Assembly (NCBI GenBank): GCA_963676095.1
Contig: OY781040.1
Coordinates: forward strand, 6,572,001-6,636,000
DNA length: 64,000 bases
Direction: 5' to 3'
DNA from: G963676095 sp963676095
GTDB taxonomy: Bacteria > Bacteroidota > Bacteroidia > Bacteroidales > Prolixibacteraceae
Made by a program: the position numbers and the translations under genes. This document shows positions 54,883-63,858 of this stretch, piece after piece (positions within the stretch are counted from its first letter, which is position 1; each line of letters starts with the position of its first letter). The notes beneath the pieces were generated by a model. That model was not told where the DNA came from. It made no database searches and worked only from the letters and a program-made list of their open reading frames with translations.

Positions 54883-56109
54883 CTACTCCACCCTGATCAG
54901 TTTGATTGACAGATCTGTTTTGTTAATCCCTTCGACCTTGTATAGGGCGTGAAAATTCTCCGGATCAAGTTCCTTCAGCTTGTCTGAAGAGAACTGTTTC
55001 AGCGAGGCCGGATTGGTCATTTGCTTTACCGAAGCGATGTTACCGATATCCTGGCTTGAGAGGAACAGCAGGAGCCGGTTCCCGTTATACCCGTTTGTAT
55101 TCACGATAAGGGCGAAATCCTCTTCTTTCAGGTTATTGCCCGATGCTTCATAAATCTGGGCGCACGGGTCATTTGCAAAAATATACTGAATGGAGGAGTT
55201 AGCTACACCAAAAGCAAATTTCATTTCATGGATCACGTTCTCAAAAATGCCCATGTTTTTATAGTTCCCTATAAAAATAATATTATACTGTTTCAAATCT
55301 GTCGGTTGGATATCTGACAGCAATTTTACGTTAACAGTTCCGCCCGTTTGGGCAAATACCTTGTAAATATCACTTTCGCAGAATGCTGCCATTTTCGAAA
55401 GGTAGGTCAGGTTCGATTTGGACAATGTTTTAACCAGTTCCGGTTTTTTGTCAAGCATATGCTCATAATCGACTTCTGAATTGATGGAGAAGTCCCGGTA
55501 AACACCGCTGTTACCCGTGGGTAAGAGGCCGTTAAAAACATAATAGTCTCCCAGTACGAGTAAGGTTTCCTTCCGGTTATCCGCGAATTCCTGCCATACA
55601 GGAAGCCCTTTCCAGGGGGAGGCCTTTCTTTTTTCCCTTAAAAAGAATAAAACAGACACAATGATCAGCAACCCTAATGTCAGCAGAAATAAAGTAAGAT
55701 AACTTTTGGGCTTCTCAGAAGCTATTTCTTTTCTGGTCCTGAAATTTACGATATACTTGCCCCGTTCTATTTCAAAGATAACTTCATCGCGCGAGCCTTC
55801 ATTTTCGTAATATTCCTTTAATTTTTTTCGAATGTTGTGGATATAGACGCGTATATTGGAATCCTGTTTGGCCTCATCGTCATATTTTTTTCCGAACAGT
55901 TCGACGCCAATCGTGAATTCCTTGGGGTTGTTTCCCTCCAGGGATGCTTTTACCAGGTATTCGAGCAAATCGCAGCTTACCTTTGACTTATTAAAACACC
56001 CGCTTTGAAGAATTTTTTCTAAGTGTTTATTTATTAGGTTTTTGTCCAATTTAGCCGATTTAGTTTTAACGTGGATATAACTGTTATAAAACCATTTTAA
56101 AGATAACAA
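54883..56109 (-). CDS. Membrane-anchored winged-helix regulator (CadC-like)
   Basis: A 408-residue one-component regulator. Residues about 25-125 form an OmpR/PhoB-type winged helix (LLEYLVKASLEGNNPKEFTIGVELFGKKYDD, recognition helix VYIHNIRKKLKEYY, wing IFEIERGKYIVNF). A single membrane span lies at about 136-157, and the C-terminal 250 residues are periplasmic and unassigned. Such proteins sense envelope signals and act on promoters nearby; the divergent DUF1080 operon starting 94 bases away is an obvious target. The stop nearly meets the end of ppk2 (6 bases apart, convergent). Confidence 0.75.
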   Translation of the reverse strand: MLSLKWFYNSYIHVKTKSAKLDKNLINKHLEKILQSGCFNKSKVSCDLLEYLVKASLEGNNPKEFTIGVELFGKKYDDEAKQDSNIRVYIHNIRKKLKEYYENEGSRDEVIFEIERGKYIVNFRTRKEIASEKPKSYLTLFLLTLGLLIIVSVLFFLREKRKASPWKGLPVWQEFADNRKETLLVLGDYYVFNGLLPTGNSGVYRDFSINSEVDYEHMLDKKPELVKTLSKSNLTYLSKMAAFCESDIYKVFAQTGGTVNVKLLSDIQPTDLKQYNIIFIGNYKNMGIFENVIHEMKFAFGVANSSIQYIFANDPCAQIYEASGNNLKEEDFALIVNTNGYNGNRLLLFLSSQDIGNIASVKQMTNPASLKQFSSDKLKELDPENFHALYKVEGINKTDLSIKLIRVE

Positions 56110-56202
56110 ATATACCTTAAAATTTGAATTTTCATAAATTCGTTTGCGACGATGTAAAATTAAACTGGATAGAGTCTAATATCTAATTTAAACCAATTAA
56201 TC

Positions 56203-57600
56203 ATGAAAATTTTTTCATTTATTTTTTTGCTGCTGATCAGTTCCGGCGTATTTGCCGGAGAAGGATGGACCGACCTTTTTAACGGGAAAGACCTGACAGG
56301 TTGGAAACAGTTGAACGGGAAGGCAAAATATGAAGTGGTAAACGGAGAAATTGTCGGGACGACAGTAATGAATACCCCGAACTCGTTTCTGGCTACAGAA
56401 AAGGATTACGGAGATTTTATCCTTGAACTGGATCTTTTGGTGGATAACAGTATGAATTCGGGTATCCAGATCCGTAGCGAAAGTTCGCCCGGTTATAATA
56501 ACGGACGGGTCCACGGGTACCAGTGCGAGGTCGATCCTTCGTCCCGGGCCTGGAGTGGCGGAATTTATGATGAAGCCAGGCGGGGCTGGTTGTATTCGCT
56601 GGACCAGAACCCCGAAGGAAGAAAGGCTTTCCGGAATGGCGAATGGAACCATTACCGTATCGAGGCAATCGGCAATTCGATCCGCACCTGGATTAATGGT
56701 ATACCGTGTGCCGACCTGGTTGACGACATGACCCCGAAAGGTTTTATCGCCCTGCAGGTACACCAGATCGGGGACGCATCCCATGAAGGCAAGCAAATCC
56801 GGTGGAAAAATATCCGGATACAGACCGGGAACCTGAAACAAAGTCCCTGGACTGATATTCCTGTTGTCAACCTGATCCCGAATTATCTTTCGCCCCAGGA
56901 ACGTGCCCAGGGATGGCAGTTATTGTTTGACGGTAAAACAACCAGCGGATGGAGAGGGGCCGGGAAGGACGCTTTTCCGGCGAAAGGCTGGCATATAAAA
57001 GACGGAGAACTGGTCGTTGAAGCGGCTAATGGTGCTGAATCCGGTAACGGCGGGGATATTGTTACCGACGATCAGTATTCGACGTTCGAACTTCAACTCG
57101 ATTTTATGATTTCGGAAGGGGCAAACAGCGGTATTAAATATTTTGTTACCGAGAAATATAACTCGGACCAGTCGGCTATTGGACTGGAATACCAGATCCT
57201 GGACGATGAACGCCATCCGGATGCAAAACTGGGTACCGACGGCAACCGGACCCTTGGTTCTTTGTACGACCTTATTCCTGCCAATAAGAATAAAATCGTG
57301 AACAAACCGGGCGAGTGGAACCATGCCCTCCTGATTGTTGAGGGTACCCGCCATGAAGAATGGCTGAAAGGGAATAACCTGGTTGCAACAGATTTTGTCG
57401 GAGCCTATGTAGAGCACTGGCTAAACGAAAGGAAAATTCTTGAATACGAAAGGGGGACACAGGCTTTCTATGCCCTTGTTGCACGGAGTAAGTATGCGAA
57501 ATGGGAAGGCTTCGGCGCATGGCAGTCCGGCCATATCCTTTTGCAGGACCATGGAAACGAAGTTCATTTCAGAAGTATCAAAATCAGAAAATTAAACTAA
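56203..57600 (+). CDS. Double DUF1080 protein (3-keto-glucoside hydrolase-like)
   Basis: A 465-residue exported protein with a type I signal (FLLLISSGVFAGEG). It has two tandem DUF1080 domains, concanavalin-like jelly rolls: residues about 22-210 (WTDLFNGKDLTGWKQLNGKAKYEVVNGEIVG ... GIQIRSE) and about 230-465 (WQLLFDGKTTSGWRG ... GIKYFV). DUF1080 members were shown to hydrolyse 3-keto-disaccharides or glycosides in Bacteroidota. The downstream oxidoreductase and isomerase-like genes fit a route of 3-oxidation and cleavage of glycosides. Confidence 0.85.
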   Translation: MKIFSFIFLLLISSGVFAGEGWTDLFNGKDLTGWKQLNGKAKYEVVNGEIVGTTVMNTPNSFLATEKDYGDFILELDLLVDNSMNSGIQIRSESSPGYNNGRVHGYQCEVDPSSRAWSGGIYDEARRGWLYSLDQNPEGRKAFRNGEWNHYRIEAIGNSIRTWINGIPCADLVDDMTPKGFIALQVHQIGDASHEGKQIRWKNIRIQTGNLKQSPWTDIPVVNLIPNYLSPQERAQGWQLLFDGKTTSGWRGAGKDAFPAKGWHIKDGELVVEAANGAESGNGGDIVTDDQYSTFELQLDFMISEGANSGIKYFVTEKYNSDQSAIGLEYQILDDERHPDAKLGTDGNRTLGSLYDLIPANKNKIVNKPGEWNHALLIVEGTRHEEWLKGNNLVATDFVGAYVEHWLNERKILEYERGTQAFYALVARSKYAKWEGFGAWQSGHILLQDHGNEVHFRSIKIRKLN

Positions 57601-57663
57601 ACTAACGGGATGTCGTCCCGGAAAAAACTTATGAAGGATGACATCCGTTTAACCGAACTGAAA

Positions 57664-58512
57664 ATGAAACGAATAAGAAAAATGACGTTTGTTCTCATGA
57701 GCCTTGTCGGTTTTTTAGCGCCCTCGTGTGCCAGTAGCAGCGGAGAACAAAATGATGCCGGAAAAGCGGCAAAAAAAGAGGTTAAATTTAAACTGGGGAT
57801 CGCCTCATACACTTTCCGGAAATTTTCACTGGACGAAACGATTGCTTTTACCAGGCAACTTGACATTGATGAGCTATCTCTGAAAAATTTTCACCTGAAA
57901 CTGGATGCTTCCGACGCTGAAATAGCAGAAGCTGTTAAGAAATGCAAGGATGCCGGCATAAATGTTTATGCAGGAGGGGTGATTTATATGACAACCCGGG
58001 AAGAAGTCGACCAGGCTTTCGAATATGCCCGCAAAGCCGGGATGAAAATGATTATTGGCGTTCCGGAACATGAACTACTCCCTTATGTGGAAAGCAAAGT
58101 AAAAGAATATAATATCAAAATGGCGATTCATAATCATGGGCCGGGCGATAAACGGTACCCCAGTGCGGAGAGCGCTTACGAGCTGATCAAAAATATGGAT
58201 CCCCGGATGGGCCTTTGTATTGATATAGGCCATACCGAACGGATTGGCCGTAGTCCTTCCCAGGACGTAAGAGATTTCTTCGACAGGGTTTTCGATATCC
58301 ATATGAAAGATGTTACAAGACCGGATGCCGAGGGGACTGCCTGCGTAGTCGGTCACGGAGTTATTGACTTCAGAACTTTTCTCAGCGATTTGATCGACCT
58401 TGGTTATTCCGGAGTGGTCGAATTCGAATATGAAGAAAACGGGGATAACCCGATGCCGGGAACTGCCGAATCCGTTGGATATATAAGAGGCATGCTGGCA
58501 GCTATTCAATAA
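57664..58512 (+). CDS. Sugar phosphate isomerase/epimerase-like TIM-barrel lipoprotein
   Basis: A 282-residue exported TIM-barrel protein. I chose the ATG at 57664 rather than 57610 because it produces MKRIRKMTFVLMSLVGFLAPSC, a lipoprotein signal (Cys22). The barrel carries the xylose-isomerase-like metal and substrate residues: HNHGPGDKR, MGLCIDIGHTER, HMKDVTRPDAEG, VEFEYEENGD. It probably acts on an oxidised sugar in the periplasm, together with its neighbours; it starts 64 bases after the DUF1080 gene and precedes the oxidoreductase by 18 bases. Confidence 0.8.
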   Translation: MKRIRKMTFVLMSLVGFLAPSCASSSGEQNDAGKAAKKEVKFKLGIASYTFRKFSLDETIAFTRQLDIDELSLKNFHLKLDASDAEIAEAVKKCKDAGINVYAGGVIYMTTREEVDQAFEYARKAGMKMIIGVPEHELLPYVESKVKEYNIKMAIHNHGPGDKRYPSAESAYELIKNMDPRMGLCIDIGHTERIGRSPSQDVRDFFDRVFDIHMKDVTRPDAEGTACVVGHGVIDFRTFLSDLIDLGYSGVVEFEYEENGDNPMPGTAESVGYIRGMLAAIQ

Positions 58513-58530
58513 ACCTGAAAAACAAATAAA

Positions 58531-59877
58531 ATGAGTTCAAACAGAAGAGACTTCTTGAAAACGGCAGCGGCCGGAGCTGCAGGCATTACGCTGGGAGGAT
58601 CGGCAATGGGAATGTCCGCAAAAAGTTATTCCCGGATTATCGGTGCCAATGACAGGCTCCAGGTTGCCCTGATGGGGTGCGGAAGAAGAGTTGGGGCCTA
58701 TTACAGTGCCGTATCAAATCCTGCCAATAACGTTGATCTGGCCTATATCTGCGATGTAATGAAGTCCCAGCGCGAGCGGGTGGCTAAAGATCTTGCAGGC
58801 AAGGTAACAGGGAAAGCTGTTTTGGAAAATGATATCCGTAAAATTTTTGAAGATAAAAAGGTAGACGCCGTGTTTAATGCCACGCCCGACCACTGGCATG
58901 CACCGGGCACCTGGATGGCCATGGAAGCCGGGAAACATGTTTATATCGAAAAACCTTGCAGTCATAATCCCCGGGAAGGAGAGCTTCTTGTCGCTTTCCG
59001 GAATAAATACGGGAAGGTGGTGCAAATGGGGAACCAGCAACGTTCTGCCGCAGAATCGATCGATATTATAAACCAGATACATAATGGCGTTATCGGCGAT
59101 CCGTACCGTGCCGTTGCCTTTTATTCGAATAACCGGGGAGAAGTGGTGGTCCCGAAGAAAGCCCCGGCTCCGGAAGGACTGGACTGGGACCTGTGGCAGG
59201 GGCCGGCCCCGCATGAAGACTACAGGCATGATACGTGGAATTATAACTGGCATTGGTATGGCTGGAAATGGGGAACAGCAGAGACCGGGAATAATGCCAC
59301 CCACGAGCTGGACATCGCCCGCTGGGCCCTGCAGGGAAAATATCCGGAGCATGTCGATGTGCAGGCAGCCAAACGTCACTTCCTTGACGACGGGTGGGAA
59401 ATGTATGATACGATGTATGCAACTTTCCGTTTTCCTGGAAATAAAATTATTGTATGGGACGGGAAAAGCCGTAATGGCTATAATACCTATGGCTCTGGAA
59501 GGGGAACTGTTATTTACGGCACTAACGGAACCGTTTATGTCGACCGCGACGGATACCGTTTGTACGATCGTGTGGGAAAACTGGTACGCAACAGTAAGTC
59601 GGCTACCAGCGAGGCTGGTACCGCCCTCGGAGGCGGCGGTGATATGACAGATACCCATATTGTTAACTTTTTTGACAATATCCGTGGAAAATCAAAACAA
59701 TTGAACTCGCCGATAGAAGAAGGAGCTATCAGCCAGATGCTTGTTCATTATGCCAATATCGGGTACCGTACCGCGAAATCATTTGACGTGGATCCGGATT
59801 CTGGTTATATCTATGACCGCGATGCTATGAAACTTTGGGACCGCGAATATGAACCGGGTTGGGAACCCAGACTTTAA
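58531..59877 (+). CDS. Tat-exported Gfo/Idh/MocA oxidoreductase
   Basis: A 448-residue NAD(P)-dependent sugar oxidoreductase with a Tat signal (SNRRDFLKTAAAGAAGITLGGSAMG, Arg5-Arg6). The Rossmann motif appears as LQVALMGCGRRVGAYY, the GFO substrate motif as VYIEKPCSHNPREGELL, and the long DWDLWQGPAPHEDYRHDTWNYNWHW-type segment is common to Bacteroidota family members (GFO_IDH_MocA C-terminal domain). It probably oxidises a sugar to the 3-keto form in the periplasm. A rho-independent terminator follows, so this closes the operon. Confidence 0.9.
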   Translation: MSSNRRDFLKTAAAGAAGITLGGSAMGMSAKSYSRIIGANDRLQVALMGCGRRVGAYYSAVSNPANNVDLAYICDVMKSQRERVAKDLAGKVTGKAVLENDIRKIFEDKKVDAVFNATPDHWHAPGTWMAMEAGKHVYIEKPCSHNPREGELLVAFRNKYGKVVQMGNQQRSAAESIDIINQIHNGVIGDPYRAVAFYSNNRGEVVVPKKAPAPEGLDWDLWQGPAPHEDYRHDTWNYNWHWYGWKWGTAETGNNATHELDIARWALQGKYPEHVDVQAAKRHFLDDGWEMYDTMYATFRFPGNKIIVWDGKSRNGYNTYGSGRGTVIYGTNGTVYVDRDGYRLYDRVGKLVRNSKSATSEAGTALGGGGDMTDTHIVNFFDNIRGKSKQLNSPIEEGAISQMLVHYANIGYRTAKSFDVDPDSGYIYDRDAMKLWDREYEPGWEPRL

Positions 59878-59900
59878 CCAACTAATCGCTTTAACATTTT

Positions 59901-59935
59901 AAGAGGCCGTCTAAACTTTTAGGCAGCCTCTTTTT
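59901..59935 (+). terminator. Rho-independent terminator of the sugar operon
   Basis: AAGAGGC (59901-59907) pairs with GCCTCTT (59926-59932), with further pairing of CTAAA and TTTAG inside, followed by a T run. It begins 24 bases after the oxidoreductase stop. Confidence 0.85.
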
Positions 59936-60099
59936 ATTTGCCCCATTCAGGACCGGATTCAAATATTCAATATTCCAGGGGATAAAAATATTTTTGATAC
60001 ATCCTTATTTTGTTTTTAATGTTTGGCTTTATTTTTCTGCAATCCCGGATATTTTATATTTTTAGCTATCGTTTTAACCATGAGCCAGTCGGAGGCATT

Positions 60100-60130
60100 A
60101 AGGGGTTGTAAGTCATAGCAACCCTTTTTA
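60100..60130 (+). terminator. Hairpin with T run upstream of the caspase-like gene
   Basis: AAGGGGTTG (60100-60108) pairs with CAACCCTT (60119-60126) with one bulged G, followed by five T in total. It lies in the 309-base gap before the caspase-like gene, either as attenuator in its leader or as terminator of an unseen transcript. The rest of the gap is AT-rich with nothing else I can name. Confidence 0.45.
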
Positions 60131-60186
60131 CATGGTAAATGGTTTTATTAAATTAGATGTATTATTAAACTTTAAATGAATAAATT

Positions 60187-60999
60187 ATGACGAAAGGACT
60201 ATCGTTGCATATTGGGTTAAATATGGTCGACCCGGATCATTATAACGGGTGGAAAGGAGAACTCGCAGCCTGCGAGAATGATGCAAATGACATGGAGATG
60301 ATCGCTTCTTCCCAGGGGTTTAAGACAACAATGCTTTTAAGTGCCAATGCCACGCGCGCTGCTGTTACCGGGAATATCAGCAATGCGGCGAAGCAGCTTA
60401 ACCCGGGTGATATCTTTTATATTTCCTATTCCGGTCATGGAGGACAACTTCCTGATTTAAACGGGGATGAACCCGACGGACAGGATGAAACCTGGTGCCT
60501 TTACGATGGCGAACTGATCGATGACGAGTTAAACCAGTTATGGACAGATTTTAAGGAAGGGGTGAGGATATTTGTAACTTCTGACAGCTGTCACAGCGGC
60601 ACTATTGTAAAAGAAGCCATGGGGTCCAATGTAAAACCGTTCACAAAATTGCCTCCCCGTTTTATGGATAGCCGGCAGGCTTTGGGAACATACAGCCGGA
60701 ACCGTGATTTTTACAATAAGCTGTTGCTAAAAGTAAAGGCAGTCGCTTCGGAAGATATAAAAGCCAGTATCATCCTGGTCTCCGGGTGCCAGGATAACCA
60801 GTATTCCTATGACGGGACTTTTAACGGCGAATTTACCGGTGCATTAAAACGGGTCTGGAACGGGGGACAGTTCAATAAGAACTACCGGATCTTTCACAAA
60901 CAGATTTTAAGCCTGATGCCTGCTTACCAGTCGCCCAATTACCTTATATATGGAACTGCCGACAGTGTTTTCGAAAATCAGGTTCCTTTTACAATCTAG
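60187..60999 (+). CDS. Caspase-like peptidase (C14/metacaspase family)
   Basis: A 270-residue single-domain cytosolic protein with the p20 caspase fold. The dyad is His84 in YISYSGHGGQ and Cys135 in VTSDSCHSGT; the strand LHIGLNMVDPDHYNGWKGELAACENDANDMEMIA opens the fold as in metacaspases, which cleave after Arg or Lys. The acidic specificity patches DEPDGQDETWCLYDG and LIDDEL are present. There is no signal peptide or partner domain, and no neighbouring sensor gene, so it is not clearly part of a defence operon. Confidence 0.9.
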   Translation: MTKGLSLHIGLNMVDPDHYNGWKGELAACENDANDMEMIASSQGFKTTMLLSANATRAAVTGNISNAAKQLNPGDIFYISYSGHGGQLPDLNGDEPDGQDETWCLYDGELIDDELNQLWTDFKEGVRIFVTSDSCHSGTIVKEAMGSNVKPFTKLPPRFMDSRQALGTYSRNRDFYNKLLLKVKAVASEDIKASIILVSGCQDNQYSYDGTFNGEFTGALKRVWNGGQFNKNYRIFHKQILSLMPAYQSPNYLIYGTADSVFENQVPFTI

Positions 61000-61051
61000 T
61001 TTGCTGATTATAAGCTCTTCCCGTTTTTCCCTTTTTAGGAATTATAAAACG

Positions 61052-61140
61052 ACAAGTGATTTTTATTTTTTCACTTGTGGTTTAAAAAAAATGTCAAGTG
61101 AAAATCTTTTTTTGTCTTGACATTTTTTTTTAATCACTTG
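61052..61140. terminator. Cluster of inverted repeats after the caspase-like gene
   Basis: ACAAGTGA (61052-61059) pairs with TCACTTGT (61071-61078); ATGTCAAG (61091-61098) pairs with CTTGACAT (61116-61123) and is followed by nine T; a further AATCACTTG lies at 61132-61140 and can compete with the first arm. It is at least one good terminator, and the alternative pairings could switch. The gap 61000-61215 holds no gene. Confidence 0.6.
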
Positions 61141-61215
61141 TAGTTTTTATTTTCTTGCTGTGTCCTTCCAGCTTATCTTATTTGTCCGGGGTAATAAGTT
61201 CATAATTACTGCGCA

Positions 61216-61401
61216 ATGCTTTTGAAAGAAGACAACGGACTGAAAATGCCGTGTGATCCCAACTCCGTTCTGTCAGAAATAGAAGCGTTCGACAGGAAAT
61301 CGAGGCATGATTTTTGCTGTTTAATAAAAACATATCTGACTAATGTTAAAACTTCAGGTATAAAAATTTTACTTTGCCAAATTGAAACAATAAACAGATG
61401 A
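61216..61401 (+). CDS. Possible 61-residue protein coupled to a lipoprotein gene
   Basis: The frame has no signal peptide or known motif; it is mixed in composition with four cysteines (PCDP, FCCLI, LLCQ). Its stop overlaps the next start by four bases (ATGA at 61398), the only argument for translation. I would not be surprised if it were chance. Confidence 0.25.
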   Translation: MLLKEDNGLKMPCDPNSVLSEIEAFDRKSRHDFCCLIKTYLTNVKTSGIKILLCQIETINR

Positions 61402-61898
61402 AGAATCCTGGGGAAAAGCTTGTTATACTTCCTTTTATTTTGCTTCTGTTATATGCATGTGAGGATAAAGATAACGATGTTCATTTAAAAAACAGCATAT
61501 ACAGCTCTTTGACGGGCACTACGTGGGTGGATACAGTCCATACATCGTCTGACGCCTATTACGTTTATCAGCTTACATTTAATGATGACGAATCTTTTAC
61601 CGCGAGGACTTCTTCATATTCTGCCTCTGACAGTCTGGCAAATGCAGGACTGTCCGGATGGTTTGTTTATACCGGTAACTATTCAATAAGCAAAGACAGC
61701 TTAAATTTTATTTCCACAGAACTTACATCATGGGAAAGTTCGCAGGGATTTAATCCGATAACCTTACATGAGCAGCGGATTATTTTTGATAATTGTACCT
61801 TTGAACTGGACAAGGATGGGCTTATCCTTAATTATACCACTTACCCGGATAATATCTCTCAAAAAACAGTCCGGTCCTATAAACAGCTGGATAATTAA
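61398..61898 (+). CDS. Lipocalin-like small lipoprotein
   Basis: A 166-residue lipoprotein (lipobox LLYAC, Cys21). The mature part begins with a linker and then GTTWVDTVHTSSDAYYVYQLTFNDDESFTA ... GNYSISKDSLNFIS ... ILNYTTYP, a pattern of alternating beta strands typical of the small lipocalin-like or META-like lipoproteins of Bacteroidota. No function can be given. Confidence 0.75.
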   Translation: MKNPGEKLVILPFILLLLYACEDKDNDVHLKNSIYSSLTGTTWVDTVHTSSDAYYVYQLTFNDDESFTARTSSYSASDSLANAGLSGWFVYTGNYSISKDSLNFISTELTSWESSQGFNPITLHEQRIIFDNCTFELDKDGLILNYTTYPDNISQKTVRSYKQLDN

Positions 61899-61944
61899 TT
61901 CGGTTGAAAAAACAGGCTGGTTTTCTTTTTTATAATTACTATCT

Positions 61945-62358
61945 TTGAGAAAATATTGGAATAAACAGCACATGTTTACGGTCGGCTTATTTACAACACA
62001 TATTCCGTATTTGTTTTTTTCCTTTTTTTATCTGTTCCTGTTTTTATGCCCGTGCAGTTCAAAAAGGATTGAGGCAAAAGCAATTTCTTCTGAAAAAAGA
62101 ATTGCTTTTACATGTTTGCATTATTCAGAAACAGATTCGTCTCTTTTGTTTTTTCAACACTCTTTCTGTAAAAAAGATAGAAAGGTACACATCCAGATGG
62201 TGCCGAATCCGGAACAACTACATCTCTGTAAAATTGATTCCGGGTTTGAGTGTTATAAGCTTTCCCTCCCGGTCCGGTCTGAAAAATATGGGAAAAAGCA
62301 GGTTAACCGTCCTCCACCTCATGTAAATGAATTGGGTATATTGATGCTCAATGCTTAA
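61945..62358 (+). CDS. Hypothetical protein with one hydrophobic segment
   Basis: A 137-residue frame with a very hydrophobic, Phe-rich stretch near residues 14-36 (LFTTHIPYLFFSFFYLFLFLC) ending in CPCSS, then a basic, cysteine-containing soluble part. An internal ATG at 61972 would also give this signal-like start. No family recognised. It stands alone between two genes with its own upstream gap, so it may be real but is unsupported by motif or coupling. Confidence 0.35.
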   Translation: MRKYWNKQHMFTVGLFTTHIPYLFFSFFYLFLFLCPCSSKRIEAKAISSEKRIAFTCLHYSETDSSLLFFQHSFCKKDRKVHIQMVPNPEQLHLCKIDSGFECYKLSLPVRSEKYGKKQVNRPPPHVNELGILMLNA

Positions 62359-62481
62359 TTAGGATGAGTATTTTTACGTGCGGATAGCAATGAAAAGGAT
62401 CTCGTCCCGTTGTTCGTTTTGATGAAAAGTACCAATATGAGTGCGAAACTTGTAGTCGATATTTTATAAAAATTTATACTG

Positions 62482-63855
62482 ATGCAAATCCCGTTGTCCT
62501 TAGTGGAAAAATATAATGTACCGGTTCCCCGTTATACCAGCTATCCCCCTGCCAATTTTTTCAGCGGAAATATTTCTGTCCCGGAGTATCTTCAGTCAGT
62601 GAAGGAGTCGAATAGCAGGGATCCCCAAAATATTTCAATTTATATCCATATCCCTTTTTGTTCCCAACTTTGCCTGTATTGCGGGTGTAACAATTACATC
62701 ACAAAAGATGGGGCCCTTATGAAAGATTACATGAGAGCCCTGCTTCAGGAAATCCGGATGATCAGCTCATTGCTCGATCATGGAAGGAAGGTTTCCCAGG
62801 TACACTGGGGAGGCGGGACCCCGAATGTAATCCCTTCCGGCTATATCGGGGAGGTTATGAATTTACTGAAAGAAGAATTTAATTACACGGACCATCCGGA
62901 AATAGCGATGGAATGCAACCCTGCCCATCTGAATAGGGAATATGTCGATGATCTTGCCGCTTATGGTTTTAACAGGATCAGCCTTGGCATTCAGGATTTC
63001 AGGGAGAAGGTGCTCCGTACCGTAAACCGCGAAGTGCCTGTTATCCCGGTGCCGGAGCTTACCGAAATGATCCGTACGGCAGGTATGTCTTTCAACCTCG
63101 ATTTTATCTATGGCCTGCCTTTTCAGTCAGCAGATTCTTTCTCCGAGACGATTGATCAGGCGCTGAAAATAAGCCCGGACAGGTTGGTCACTTTTTCATA
63201 TGCCCATGTGCCATGGGTGAAGCAGGCCCAGAAAAAGCTGGAAGAATACGGGCTTCCTTCAGCTAATGAAAAGTTGAAGATGTTTGAAAAGGCCTGGTCG
63301 GCAATGAAAAATGCAGGTTATGTGCCTATCGGTCTGGATCATTATGCCAAACCGGAAGATGACCTGGCAAAAGCACTGCAAAACAGGGCCCTTCACCGTA
63401 ATTTTCAGGGATATTGCACCCTGGGGACAACAGGGCAGGTTTATGCTTTCGGGGTTACCGGCATTAGCCAGCTTGATGAAGGTTATATCCAGAACATCAG
63501 GGACGTAAATGAGTATATCGATAGCCTGAAAAAAGGGGAACTGAAAATTGAAAAGGGATATTTCCTCTCTGAAAAAGAAAAAATTATCCGTCACGTAATC
63601 AATGAGATCATGTGTAATAATTATTTTTCCTGGACTCAGGTTGCCAATTTTTTTCAATCGTCCCCGGGAAACATAAAAAAACTATTGAACTTTTGCAACG
63701 ACAAACTGGATCCGTTCTGTAACGACCGCCTTCTGGATTATACTGATGACGAATTGGTTATTCACGATCTGGGACGTTTTTTCCTGCGGAATATCGCGGC
63801 ACTGTTCGATCCCAATATTGATGATCATACCCGTAAATATTCAAAAGCTGTTTGA
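62482..63855 (+). CDS. hemN: Oxygen-independent coproporphyrinogen III oxidase
   Basis: A 457-residue radical SAM enzyme that decarboxylates coproporphyrinogen III to protoporphyrinogen IX in anaerobic heme synthesis. The iron-sulfur site is FCSQLCLYCGC (Cys60, Cys64, Cys67), preceded by IYIHIPF; the VHWGGGTPN motif and the NRISLGIQDF box follow, and the N-terminus RYTSYPPANFF is the true HemN trip-wire region. Full length for the family. The gene for the next heme enzyme starts four bases after its stop. Confidence 0.95.
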   Translation: MQIPLSLVEKYNVPVPRYTSYPPANFFSGNISVPEYLQSVKESNSRDPQNISIYIHIPFCSQLCLYCGCNNYITKDGALMKDYMRALLQEIRMISSLLDHGRKVSQVHWGGGTPNVIPSGYIGEVMNLLKEEFNYTDHPEIAMECNPAHLNREYVDDLAAYGFNRISLGIQDFREKVLRTVNREVPVIPVPELTEMIRTAGMSFNLDFIYGLPFQSADSFSETIDQALKISPDRLVTFSYAHVPWVKQAQKKLEEYGLPSANEKLKMFEKAWSAMKNAGYVPIGLDHYAKPEDDLAKALQNRALHRNFQGYCTLGTTGQVYAFGVTGISQLDEGYIQNIRDVNEYIDSLKKGELKIEKGYFLSEKEKIIRHVINEIMCNNYFSWTQVANFFQSSPGNIKKLLNFCNDKLDPFCNDRLLDYTDDELVIHDLGRFFLRNIAALFDPNIDDHTRKYSKAV

Positions 63856-63858
63856 ACC

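Noticed and set aside
60187..60999. Caspase-based anti-phage defence system
   Set aside because: The protease stands alone with no sensor, gasdermin or nucleotide-signalling partner in the neighbouring genes.
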